DNA from: Verrucomicrobiota bacterium
GTDB lineage: Bacteria > Verrucomicrobiota > Verrucomicrobiia > Chthoniobacterales > UBA10450
Length of the DNA: 6,421 nucleotides
Direction of reading: 5' to 3'
Assembly (NCBI GenBank): GCA_003219225.1
Contig: QHPZ01000126.1
Span: 1-6,421 of the forward strand
In this document: positions 1-6,329 of the stretch, one piece after another
Layout of the letters: every line of letters starts with the position of its first letter
How positions within the stretch are numbered: position 1 is the stretch's first letter
Position numbers and translations under genes: made by a program
Notes under the pieces: model-generated
Told to the model about the DNA's origin: nothing
The model's database searches: none
Seen by the model: the letters and a program-made list of their open reading frames with translations, nothing else

Positions 1-510
1 CGGATGCGCAGCCTGAAGATTGGCGACCCGCTCGATGACACGACGGAGATCGGTCCGCTGGCAACGGAACAGATTTTGAATGGCGTGCACGAGCAGGTTC
101 AAAAGTCGATCGCGGCCGGCGCGAAGCTGTTGACTGGCGGTAATCGAATCGCGGGCCCGGGCTTCTTCTACGAGCCAACGGTACTTGTCGATGTTCCGCG
201 CGACGCGCCCGCGTTCCGCGAGGAGGTTTTCGGCCCGGTCGCTTCACTTTTTCGCGTGCGCGATGCCGCCGATGCGATTGAGATTGCGAACGACAGCACG
301 TTCGGTCTGGGCGCGAGCGCGTGGACAAATGATCGGTCCGAGCAGGAACTGTTCGCCTCCGAACTGGAGAGCGGGATGGTGTTCATTAATGCGATGGTCG
401 CGTCTGACCCGCGCCTGCCCTTCGGCACGGCATCCGCGAGTTCACCAACATCAAAACGATCTGGGTGTCTTAATCCGGTCGAGTCCTTCTGTCAGCGATT
501 TAATGCTTGA
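1..510 (+). CDS. NAD(P)-dependent aldehyde dehydrogenase, succinate-semialdehyde dehydrogenase type; 3' part, frame broken near the end
   Basis: This is the C-terminal portion of an aldehyde dehydrogenase; the catalytic Cys and the start lie upstream of the window and the frame is open from base 1. Family landmarks are KIGDPLDDTTEIGPLA (codons from about 16), GPGFFYEPTVL, and EEVFGPV at 220-240, whose Glu and Phe contact the nicotinamide cofactor in this family, followed by AIEIANDSTFGLGASAW. The resemblance is closest to the E. coli Sad/YneI type of succinate-semialdehyde dehydrogenase, which oxidises succinate semialdehyde to succinate in the cytosol; exact substrate is inferred. After DPRLPFG (ending at 426) the expected GVKxSGxGREL motif is absent and the reading frame runs on as unrelated residues to the TGA at 508-510. 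The authentic C-terminus, HGIREFTNIKTIWVS, is encoded in another frame at 426-470 and stops at TAA 471-473. About 40 nt therefore appear to be missing. The product as read would probably be defective, unless the gap is an assembly error. Confidence 0.85.
   Translation, partial: RMRSLKIGDPLDDTTEIGPLATEQILNGVHEQVQKSIAAGAKLLTGGNRIAGPGFFYEPTVLVDVPRDAPAFREEVFGPVASLFRVRDAADAIEIANDSTFGLGASAWTNDRSEQELFASELESGMVFINAMVASDPRLPFGTASASSPTSKRSGCLNPVESFCQRFNA
426..473 (+). pseudogene. Displaced true C-terminus of the aldehyde dehydrogenase
   Basis: Read from the CAC at 426, this stretch gives HGIREFTNIKTIWVS and then TAA. It matches the usual end of Sad-type aldehyde dehydrogenases (HxGLHEFxNIQTVW in E. 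coli-like members). It is shifted relative to the upstream frame, which ends in DPRLPFG. The two pieces would join if a segment of 3n+1 nt, about 40 nt by comparison with the family, were restored between them. This is seen directly in translation; the size of the loss is inferred from remembered family sequences. Confidence 0.8.
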
Positions 511-544
511 TATTCCATGTCGTTAGGCGCAAACACTTGCCTTC

Positions 545-1267
545 ATGAAGCGCTTACCTGGTCTGTGGGCACAGCATTGGCGATCAATTGCTCTGGTTGG
601 CTTTTCGGTGATCCTCCTCACACAATTGCCACTTTTGATGAACGGCGCGAAGCCCGCGCGGCATGAGACGGTGACGATCCAAGGCGACATTATTTTGCTT
701 CATCCTGGAACCAAACTTACAAAACCGGACCGCCAGGCGCTTAACCAGATCCTGAGCACCTACCACAAGTCACTTTTTAGGGTGGAGACCTACAAGGACG
801 GCAAGGTCACACGAACGCAAGGACAACTGAGCGAGGCTTTGATCGACAAGACGATCGCTGCTGAAGCGGCCCAGGCCAAGGCGAGCGGCAACTCGCATGT
901 CACGCTGCAGATTATTGCCGCTACTACCTCAGAACAGCTCGTCACAGAGCAGGCGCCGGCAGCGAGTCCCAGCGCCTCAACCAATCCGCAGCGCATCCAG
1001 GGTCCCACGCCGACTGCCACTCCTCCGCCAAATGCCGAGCCGAGCTCTTCAACAAATCCGCAACGAATCCAAGGCCCGACGCCCACTGCGACTCCTCCGC
1101 CAAACGCAATGCCGAGCGCTTCAACTAATCCACAACGCAGCCAAACAAGTCCAATTCCCGGCGCCAGCACAAATCCTGAGCACCAAGCCGGGGCCGTTGG
1201 TGAAAAGGCCTCTCGGGAATTGATCGAACGGCTCAAGCCGATTCTCGAAAAGTACACCAAGAAGTAG
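545..1267 (+). CDS. Membrane-anchored Pro-rich repeat protein of unknown function
   Basis: I do not recognise a named family. The 240-residue product has a short basic N-terminus and one hydrophobic segment at about residues 14-33, a signal anchor or uncleaved signal peptide, so the remainder is expected outside the inner membrane. Residues 40-135 look like a small mixed alpha/beta region. Residues 143-214 are a low-complexity linker: two 24-residue repeats (143-166 and 167-190) sharing STNPQRIQGPTPTATPPPNA, a diverged third copy from 191 (SASTNPQRSQ) and a vestigial fourth (ASTNPE, 207-212). The last ~22 residues (GEKASRELIERLKPILEKYTKK) are charged and probably helical. The ATG at 545 is chosen because it precedes the basic-hydrophobic start; no Shine-Dalgarno is visible. 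It is 3 nt from the next gene, so co-transcription is likely. The 71 nt between the dehydrogenase stop and this start show no clear promoter. A periplasm-spanning linker role is only inference. Confidence 0.75.
   Translation: MKRLPGLWAQHWRSIALVGFSVILLTQLPLLMNGAKPARHETVTIQGDIILLHPGTKLTKPDRQALNQILSTYHKSLFRVETYKDGKVTRTQGQLSEALIDKTIAAEAAQAKASGNSHVTLQIIAATTSEQLVTEQAPAASPSASTNPQRIQGPTPTATPPPNAEPSSSTNPQRIQGPTPTATPPPNAMPSASTNPQRSQTSPIPGASTNPEHQAGAVGEKASRELIERLKPILEKYTKK
971..1177 (+). repeat. 72-bp in-frame tandem repeat encoding a Thr/Pro-rich linker
   Basis: Repeat units start at 971, 1043 and 1115, exactly 72 bp (24 codons) apart; the third decays after about 12 codons and a short STNP echo follows at 1166-1177. 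Units 1 and 2 encode the same 20 residues in a row while 10 of those 20 codons differ by synonymous changes only. Tandem duplication explains the period, and the silent divergence suggests an old duplication kept under selection on the peptide. Confidence 0.9.
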
Positions 1268-1270
1268 CGC

Positions 1271-1906
1271 TTGGGAGGGAAACGAGCGCAACGCGTTTTG
1301 CGGCGACGATATTTTTGTCTGTCGTGGTTGCTGTTCCATTTCGCGCTGATCGTCGGAATCTCAGCGCAGCAGACGTTTTGGATCGTTGCGCAGGGCTACA
1401 CCAGCCTTCCACACTCGATCGACCCATTCTCGCGTAAAGCTGCCGACGCGCTGACGATTGCGCTCGGCCAGAACCTCGGCCTGTCTAATCCGGCGCGACA
1501 ATCTCTCACCGGCTACCTTCACAGCGCTGGCATCGAAGGTGGCTATGGTTTTTTTGCTCCCAACGTCCCGAGCAGTTACAAACTGGTTTTCGAGCTGCAC
1601 TACCCCGACGGCCATGTGGAATACGACCTGCCGCACGTCAGTGGGACGGCCACCGGGCTACGGCTCGTTAGTTTGCTCGACCGGATCGGGCGCACTCAAT
1701 ATGAGCCGTTGCGCGAGGTGATGCTCATAATGCTCGCCTATTCCGCCTGGCAGGAACATGCCGGTGCCGCCACGGTGCGCGCGGTTTTTGGCTATGTAGA
1801 TGTTCCGAGTCTCAGCGAACTAAAAGAAGGCAAAAAGGAATCCTACAACTTTCTTTACGCCTATGACTTTACCTTTCCATCCTCATCCAATGCGCCGCCG
1901 CGTTAA
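1271..1906 (+). CDS. Single-pass anchored protein with GFFAPNVP motif, partner of the HTTM gene
   Basis: The product is at most 211 residues: a very basic N-terminus (several Arg in residues 4-13), one hydrophobic segment at about 15-39, and a soluble domain expected outside the membrane. The motif GYGFFAPNVP (91-100) followed by KLVFELHYPDGHVEYDLP resembles the WxFFxPxPP...xxYxDG pattern of small anchored proteins found beside HTTM genes (SdpA- or DUF5819-like); this link is remembered, not searched, and the family is not certain. The start is ambiguous. TTG 1271 is the first possible codon after the previous stop, but a strong GGGAGGG lies just inside it at 1273-1279 and could instead serve the in-frame TTG at 1298, although that spacing is long. 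The next gene starts 12 nt after this stop. Loss of the first nine residues would leave the anchor intact. Confidence 0.7.
   Translation: MGGKRAQRVLRRRYFCLSWLLFHFALIVGISAQQTFWIVAQGYTSLPHSIDPFSRKAADALTIALGQNLGLSNPARQSLTGYLHSAGIEGGYGFFAPNVPSSYKLVFELHYPDGHVEYDLPHVSGTATGLRLVSLLDRIGRTQYEPLREVMLIMLAYSAWQEHAGAATVRAVFGYVDVPSLSELKEGKKESYNFLYAYDFTFPSSSNAPPR
1273..1279 (+). promoter_or_regulatory. Possible ribosome binding site GGGAGGG
   Basis: This purine run is the only good anti-Shine-Dalgarno match near a gene start in the window. It lies inside the TTG-1271 reading and 18 nt before an in-frame TTG at 1298, so it argues that translation may begin downstream of 1271, though the spacing is longer than usual. 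Confidence 0.35.
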
Positions 1907-1918
1907 CTTTCTCGCCAC

Positions 1919-2869
1919 GTGAGATTGCGCCAGCGTATTATCGATTTTCTGTTTGCGCCTGAGCCGGATGCTTGGCTGACATTGTTGCGGCTCGGGCTGG
2001 GCCTGCAGATCATCTTTTATGCTCTCTCTTTTCGGCACGACTGGAACATTGTTTTCGCCGCGGAGGGTAGCCCTTTCGTTTCACGCGACCTGACCGAAGC
2101 AATAGGCAAGATCGATAACCCACTGGGGCCGCAAATCGGCTGGTTCATCGTGCTCGGAAGTCATCTCGGCCTCTCGGAGCAAATGACATTGTCGATCTTG
2201 TGGCTGTTGTTGCTCGGCGCGGGCGGCGCTTTGGTGCTGGGATTTTTCTGTCGCAGCTCGGCCGTGATCGCATGGTTACTACATCTCTGCGCGGCTCAGA
2301 GCGGCGACTTTTTTGCCTACGGCGTGGACAACTTGATGACGATCGGGTTGTTTTATCTCGCGATCGCGCCGCTGCCCGACCGTTATGCTTTGGATGCGAA
2401 GCTCTGGCGGCTGAAACGAATCGATCCGGCGCGACTTGGATTTCATCGGCGCGTCCTGCAACTTCATCTCTGCCTCATTTATTTTTTCAGCGGCCTGACC
2501 AAATGTCTCGGCGCCGGCTGGTGGAACGGTGCGAGTATCTGGCGGGCGCTAACCCGACCGCCGTTCGACATCATTCCGATCGAGGTGCTCGCTTCGTGGA
2601 AAATCCTTTTCCCAGTCGTCGGTATCGCCGTTTGCCTGTTTGAAACAGCTTATCCGGTTTTCATCTGGCCAAGAACGACGCGGCTCGTCTGGCTGGCCGC
2701 AATTTTGGCGATGCATATGGCGATCGGCCTGAGCATGGGTCTATTTTTGTTTGCTTCGATCATGTTCGTTCTAAATGTGGCCCCATTTGGGCCTCGTAGT
2801 GCGATCGTGGCGCGTCAACATACGCCGGCGGAATTCTGGCCAACCGCGACAGCGGCCTCTTTGTTCTGA
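1919..2869 (+). CDS. HTTM-domain multi-pass membrane protein (SdpB / vitamin K-dependent gamma-carboxylase-like)
   Basis: This 316-residue protein is an integral membrane protein with several hydrophobic segments (about 20-38, 91-109, 112-125, 136-152, 180-194, 227-249, 256-288). The family signature is clear: an N-terminal RLGLGLQIIFYAL helix, then QLHLCLIYFFSGLTKCLGAG followed by WW and an S/A-x-W (181-208), a central FE pair (241-242), and a terminal HMAIGLSMGLFLFASIMFVL-type helix from 266 ending NVAPFGP. These match bacterial HTTM proteins, which include SdpB, needed to mature the Bacillus SDP toxin, and are distant relatives of gamma-glutamyl carboxylase. No enzymatic activity can be assigned. 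The GTG at 1919 is used because the next Met is deep in the protein; no Shine-Dalgarno is visible. It follows the FAPN-protein gene by 12 nt in the same frame, so the two are probably translated from one message and may act together in the membrane. Confidence 0.85.
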   Translation: MRLRQRIIDFLFAPEPDAWLTLLRLGLGLQIIFYALSFRHDWNIVFAAEGSPFVSRDLTEAIGKIDNPLGPQIGWFIVLGSHLGLSEQMTLSILWLLLLGAGGALVLGFFCRSSAVIAWLLHLCAAQSGDFFAYGVDNLMTIGLFYLAIAPLPDRYALDAKLWRLKRIDPARLGFHRRVLQLHLCLIYFFSGLTKCLGAGWWNGASIWRALTRPPFDIIPIEVLASWKILFPVVGIAVCLFETAYPVFIWPRTTRLVWLAAILAMHMAIGLSMGLFLFASIMFVLNVAPFGPRSAIVARQHTPAEFWPTATAASLF

Positions 2870-2886
2870 ACGAACTGTTAACCTCT

Positions 2887-2934
2887 GCCGTTCTGCGATA
2901 GTCTCCGACGAGCGACTGCGAACGGCAGAACGGC
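2887..2934. promoter_or_regulatory. Inverted repeat just upstream of the TolB/TPR gene start
   Basis: The arms GCCGTTCTGC (2887-2896) and GCAGAACGGC (2925-2934) are perfect 10-bp reverse complements separated by 28 nt, and the right arm ends 3 nt before the ATG at 2938. The right side also contains a direct repeat, GAACGGCA then GAACGGCT (2920-2935). It may be an operator bound by a dimer, or in RNA a hairpin that covers the start codon region. There is no T-tract, so it is a poor intrinsic terminator for the upstream operon. Confidence 0.55.
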
Positions 2935-2937
2935 TGC

Positions 2938-3579
2938 ATGAAGAGTTTCTTCGAGGAGCTGAAGAAGCGGCGCGTCTATCGCGTGGCCGTCGCCTACATC
3001 ATTGCCGGCTCGGCCATCGTGCAATTAGCGGGCACGGTTTTTCCCATTTTTCATGCGCCGGATTGGGCCCAGCAAGTCTTTGTCGTAGTGATCGCGTTCG
3101 GTTTTCCGATCGCGCTCGTGCTCGCGTGGTCGTTCGACATCAAACAAGGCGCGATCGTCAAAGCGCCTGAGGCTGACCGCACCGCCGCAAGTAGCAGGCG
3201 GATGTGGGTTTTGGCCGGTGCCGGTTGGTTGATCGCGGCATTGGCATTGGCGGGCTACTGGTTTTGGCACCCGTGGAGACCGGGTCCGCCGGCGCCGGGC
3301 ACCGAAGTGGTCTCGGTCGCCGCGGACAAAAGCATCGCCGTTCTGCCATTCGAAAACCTAAGCGACGAAAAAGAAAATGCGTTCTTCACCGAGGGTGTGG
3401 CCGATGAAATCCTCACCGACCTCGCAAAAATCGCCGACCTCAAGGTGATCAATCGCGCAGCAACTCGGGGTCGCGCATGTTTTGGAAGGCAGTGTGCAAC
3501 GGGCCGGTGGCCGCGTGCGGGTAAGCGCGCAGCTGATCGATGCCCGCACCGACGCACACGTTTGGGCCGAACGCTATGA
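2938..3579 (+). CDS. N-terminal fragment: membrane module and start of TolB-like domain
   Basis: The ATG at 2938 gives 173 authentic residues (to 3456) and then about 40 residues of frame-shifted, Arg/Cys-rich sequence up to 3579. The authentic part holds the membrane module (three hydrophobic segments) and the first beta-strand and helix of the TolB-like domain. The start is well supported because MKSFFEELKKRRVYRV is the canonical family N-terminus; it has no Shine-Dalgarno and sits 3 nt after an inverted repeat. The tail after residue 173 has no family resemblance. Confidence 0.7.
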   Translation: MKSFFEELKKRRVYRVAVAYIIAGSAIVQLAGTVFPIFHAPDWAQQVFVVVIAFGFPIALVLAWSFDIKQGAIVKAPEADRTAASSRRMWVLAGAGWLIAALALAGYWFWHPWRPGPPAPGTEVVSVAADKSIAVLPFENLSDEKENAFFTEGVADEILTDLAKIADLKVINRAATRGRACFGRQCATGRWPRAGKRAADRCPHRRTRLGRTL

Positions 3580-4933
3580 TCGCCCGCTCGATGACGTTTT
3601 CGCCATCCAAAGCGAGATCGCCCAGATGATTGCCGATCAACTGAAGGCGAAACTTTCCACCACCGAAAAAGCCGCCATCGCGCAAAAACCGACGAGCGAT
3701 CTCGAGGCTTACGAACTCTACGTGCGTGCCAAAATTCTTCGCGCCAAGACGAGCTTCGATCTCCAGGTGAAAGAAAATCTTCTCGGGGCGGCGCGTCTCC
3801 TCGAACAAGCCGTGGTCCGCGATCCGAATTTCTTTCTCGCTTACTGCCGTTTGGCCGAGGTTCACGATCTCATCTATTTTTTAGGCACGAATGAACACAC
3901 GCCCGCACAGCTCGGCCGCGCGGAAGCAGCCATCCAAAGCGCATTGAGATTGCGCCCTGACTCGGGCGAAGCGCACCTAGCCCTGGGTGAACATCTCTAC
4001 CGCGCGTATCGCGATTACGACCGGGCCGTGGTGGAACTGACACGCGCGCGGGAACAATTGCCTAACGACCCGCTGGCGCTGGAATTGTTGAGCTTCATCG
4101 AGCGGCGGCGCGGCCGATGGGACGAATCGGTCGCGCATTTGCAACGCGCCTTGGAACTTGATCCGCGCAATCTCTTCCTGCTTCAGCAACTATCCATCAC
4201 CTATCAAACTCAGCGGCGGCATCAGGATGCGATCGTAGTGCTCGACCGTGCGCTCGCCATCGCACCCACGGACGCGAACACGCGCGTGGTACGTGGGCTC
4301 GCGGAGGTTGAATCGCGCGCCGACACGAAGCCGCTACACGCGACCATTAAGGCGCTTCTGGCCGAGGATGCAGCCAGCGCCAAACACTTTGCCGATCAGT
4401 GGTTTTATCTCGCGCTCTGCGAACGCGATCAAGCGGCCGCCGATCGCGCCCTCGCCCTCATCCCCGCCGATGGAATTACCGTGGGCAGCACTTGGTTCCC
4501 GCGCGCGTGGTGCGAAGCAAGCGCCGCCAGGCTACGCGGCGACCCTGCCGCCGCTCATGCCACGCTCGTCGCCGCTCGCCGCGAAATTGAAAAAACTCTG
4601 CGCGACCAACCCGAATACGCGCAGGAACTCTCCGTTTTGGCAATGATCGACGCCGCGCTCGGTCGCAAAGCGGACGCGCTCAAAGAAGGTCGCCGCGCCG
4701 TGGAGCTGTTGCCCGTGTCCAAAGACGCGCTCGATGGCACGGACATGATGACGAATCTCGCGCTCGTGTATGCCTGGACCGGGGAGAAGGATCTCGCCTT
4801 CGAGCAACTGGACGCGCTCGTCCGTTTACCTGGTCGATTGAACTACGGCCAACTGCGGCTTCATCCCGACTGGGATCCGTTGCGCGGCGATCCACGAGTC
4901 GAAAAAATCCTTGGCTTGCTTGGGCCGCGCTAG
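3458..4933 (+). CDS. C-terminal fragment: rest of TolB-like domain and TPR array
   Basis: From 3458 the frame encodes 491 residues ending at TAG 4931-4933. It starts with QQLGVAHVLEGSV, the second half of the TolB-like domain, then tetratricopeptide repeats. Clear TPR-like helices include AEAAIQSALRLRPDSGEAHL, DRAVVELTRAREQLPNDPLA, WDESVAHLQRALELDPRN, QDAIVVLDRALAIAPTDA and, nearer the end, KADALKEGRRAVELLP. The ending LRLHPDWDPLRGDPRVEKIL is a hallmark C-terminus of this family. The first usable start in this frame is the TTG at 3482, which falls inside a conserved beta-strand, so independent translation is unlikely and the fragment is best seen as the remainder of the upstream gene. TPRs would mediate protein-protein contacts. 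Confidence 0.75.
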   Translation, partial: QQLGVAHVLEGSVQRAGGRVRVSAQLIDARTDAHVWAERYDRPLDDVFAIQSEIAQMIADQLKAKLSTTEKAAIAQKPTSDLEAYELYVRAKILRAKTSFDLQVKENLLGAARLLEQAVVRDPNFFLAYCRLAEVHDLIYFLGTNEHTPAQLGRAEAAIQSALRLRPDSGEAHLALGEHLYRAYRDYDRAVVELTRAREQLPNDPLALELLSFIERRRGRWDESVAHLQRALELDPRNLFLLQQLSITYQTQRRHQDAIVVLDRALAIAPTDANTRVVRGLAEVESRADTKPLHATIKALLAEDAASAKHFADQWFYLALCERDQAAADRALALIPADGITVGSTWFPRAWCEASAARLRGDPAAAHATLVAARREIEKTLRDQPEYAQELSVLAMIDAALGRKADALKEGRRAVELLPVSKDALDGTDMMTNLALVYAWTGEKDLAFEQLDALVRLPGRLNYGQLRLHPDWDPLRGDPRVEKILGLLGPR

Positions 4934-5009
4934 CTTCGAGAGCGCACGAACTGAACCGGCCGAAATTTAGCTTTGCGGCTGTGGATTCCTTTCGCGCATC
5001 CTCCTCGTC

Positions 5010-6329
5010 ATGTCCGGCGCCGCTGATACGCGCGTTTTCGTGCCGCATCCGCCGGGGTTTCGCGCCCGGCGCGGATTGAACTGGACTTTCATCGGACTGC
5101 TTTACACGTCCTTTTACACCTGCCGCTACAACCTCGCGATCGCGAACAAATCCATCAGCGACGAGTTCGGGTTCAACAAAGCGCAGATGGGTTCCATTAT
5201 CACGACCGCGCTGCTCGCCTACGCTTTTGGGCAAATCATTAATGGCCTGCTGACTGACCGCCTGGGCGGCAAACGCGCGATGCTTATCGGCGCGGCCGGC
5301 ACCGTGATCATGAATATCATTTTCGGCGTCGCGTCGTTCTGGGGTTTGCTTTGGTTTTTCGTTGTCATCCGCGGAATCGACGGCTACTTCCAGGCGTTCG
5401 GCGCGCCGGGCATGGTGAAAATCAACGCCGCCTGGTTCGCCCACACCGAGCGCGGGCGCTTTGCCGGCATTTTCGGATTCATGATCAACGCCGGTCGATT
5501 TCTCATCGGCACCTTTGGCCCGGCGTTTCTCGCCGGTTTTGTTTTTCTCGGTTTGTGGCACGTGCCGCCGTTGCACTGGCGTTGGTTGTTCTGGATTCCG
5601 GCGATGATCGCGACCGTCGCCGGCGTTTGCATGGCGCTAATCACTAAACCGACGCCGCGCGAGGCTGGTTTCGAACACCCCGGCGTCGAAGAACCGCAGG
5701 GCGCCGATCAAGTACGCGCGAGCATCGGCACAGTTTTTTTAACGATCGCAAGTAATCCGCTCATTTGGATTGTCGCTTTGGCTTATGCCTGCACCGGGTC
5801 GGTGCGGCAGGGTGTCGATCAATGGTTTTTTCGGTTCATGCAGGAAGTGCATCATCTTGATCTGAAAGACGATCGCTTTTGGTATCTTGGAATTGGGATT
5901 CCCCTTGTCGCCTCACTCGGGTCGCTGGTTTCTGGTTACGTCTCAGATACAGTTTTTAAAGGCCGACGGGCACCAGTCGCGGCGGGTTGCTATTTTCTTG
6001 AAGTCATAATCATTGTCAGCGCAGCACAATTCACCTCGGCAAACACCGCTGTCGTTTTTCTGATCTTGATCTCATTCACAGTCAACGCGACGCACTCGAT
6101 CCTCGGAACGGCTGCGGCGATGGACATTGGCGGCGCGCGGATGGCCGGTTTCGCGTCCGGTCTGATCGATTCGTTTCAATATTTCGGCGGCAGCCTCGCC
6201 GGGCTTTTGTTAGGCCATCTCCTCGATCGGAGCTGGGGCTGGTATTTTTATTTCATGGCGCCGTTCGGATTGATCGGCGGCACACTCATGTTGTCGATCT
6301 TGGGGCGCGTCACTTTGGCGAAGAAATAA
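5010..6329 (+). CDS. Organophosphate:phosphate antiporter (OPA) family MFS transporter, GlpT/UhpT-like
   Basis: This 439-residue inner-membrane protein has the 12-helix MFS layout and the usual length of the OPA family, which exchanges inorganic phosphate for organic phosphates such as glycerol-3-phosphate or hexose phosphates. By hand alignment to E. coli GlpT, the two substrate-binding arginines are kept: Arg39 in YTCRYNLAIA (GlpT Arg45) and Arg266 in GSVRQGVDQW (GlpT Arg269). The GlpT His165 position in the fifth helix seems to be Ile (FGFMINAGRF), so substrate handling may differ. Loop motifs TDRLGGKRAM (82-91) and SGYVSDTVFKGRR (308-320) are family typical, and WFAHTERGRFAG corresponds to GlpT WWSQKERG. 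The ATG at 5010 opens directly onto the cytoplasmic N-terminus and first helix; no Shine-Dalgarno is seen. The 76 nt upstream show no clear promoter. Substrate is not assignable; the gene appears intact. Confidence 0.9.
   Translation: MSGAADTRVFVPHPPGFRARRGLNWTFIGLLYTSFYTCRYNLAIANKSISDEFGFNKAQMGSIITTALLAYAFGQIINGLLTDRLGGKRAMLIGAAGTVIMNIIFGVASFWGLLWFFVVIRGIDGYFQAFGAPGMVKINAAWFAHTERGRFAGIFGFMINAGRFLIGTFGPAFLAGFVFLGLWHVPPLHWRWLFWIPAMIATVAGVCMALITKPTPREAGFEHPGVEEPQGADQVRASIGTVFLTIASNPLIWIVALAYACTGSVRQGVDQWFFRFMQEVHHLDLKDDRFWYLGIGIPLVASLGSLVSGYVSDTVFKGRRAPVAAGCYFLEVIIIVSAAQFTSANTAVVFLILISFTVNATHSILGTAAAMDIGGARMAGFASGLIDSFQYFGGSLAGLLLGHLLDRSWGWYFYFMAPFGLIGGTLMLSILGRVTLAKK

Larger units (their letters stand above)
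2938..4933 (+). pseudogene. Membrane-anchored TolB-like / TPR protein, split by an internal frame-shifting deletion
   Basis: Read as one gene, this encodes about 664 residues plus about 18 that seem lost. The N-terminal module has the family start FFEELKKRRVYRVAVAY with two hydrophobic segments (about 14-34 and 46-64), a third membrane segment at 89-109, then the TolB-like domain beginning SIAVLPFENLSDEKENAFF (132-150). The frame ends in DLKVINR at 3456. The domain resumes as QQLGVAHVLEGSVQRAGGRV from 3458 in the next frame, followed by the usual LIDARTDAHVWAERYDRPLDDVFAIQ and a TPR array. The missing segment is the conserved RTSVMQYK...NLREI stretch. Proteins of this architecture are common as sensor or adaptor proteins and as C-terminal parts of kinases and adenylate cyclases; a specific partner cannot be named. 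A real deletion would inactivate the joined protein; an assembly error is equally possible. Confidence 0.75.

Noticed and set aside
474..544. Promoter for the membrane cassette
   Set aside because: I could not find a convincing -35/-10 pair in this gap, so none is reported.
971..1177. CRISPR-like array
   Set aside because: The 72-bp units are contiguous, in frame and coding, with no unique spacers between identical repeats.
790..1260. Minus-strand open frame with Gly/Val-rich repeats
   Set aside because: The repeats are just the complement of the 72-bp repeat of the plus-strand gene, and no start context supports it.
3449..3865. Minus-strand open frame across the frameshift region
   Set aside because: It is antisense to conserved TolB-like and TPR sequence; it shows no family motif.
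4680..5576. Long minus-strand open frame of 298 codons
   Set aside because: It lies antisense to the end of the TPR gene and the start of the transporter, both strongly supported, and its product is low-complexity, charged and unlike any family. It is a shadow of GC-rich coding sequence.
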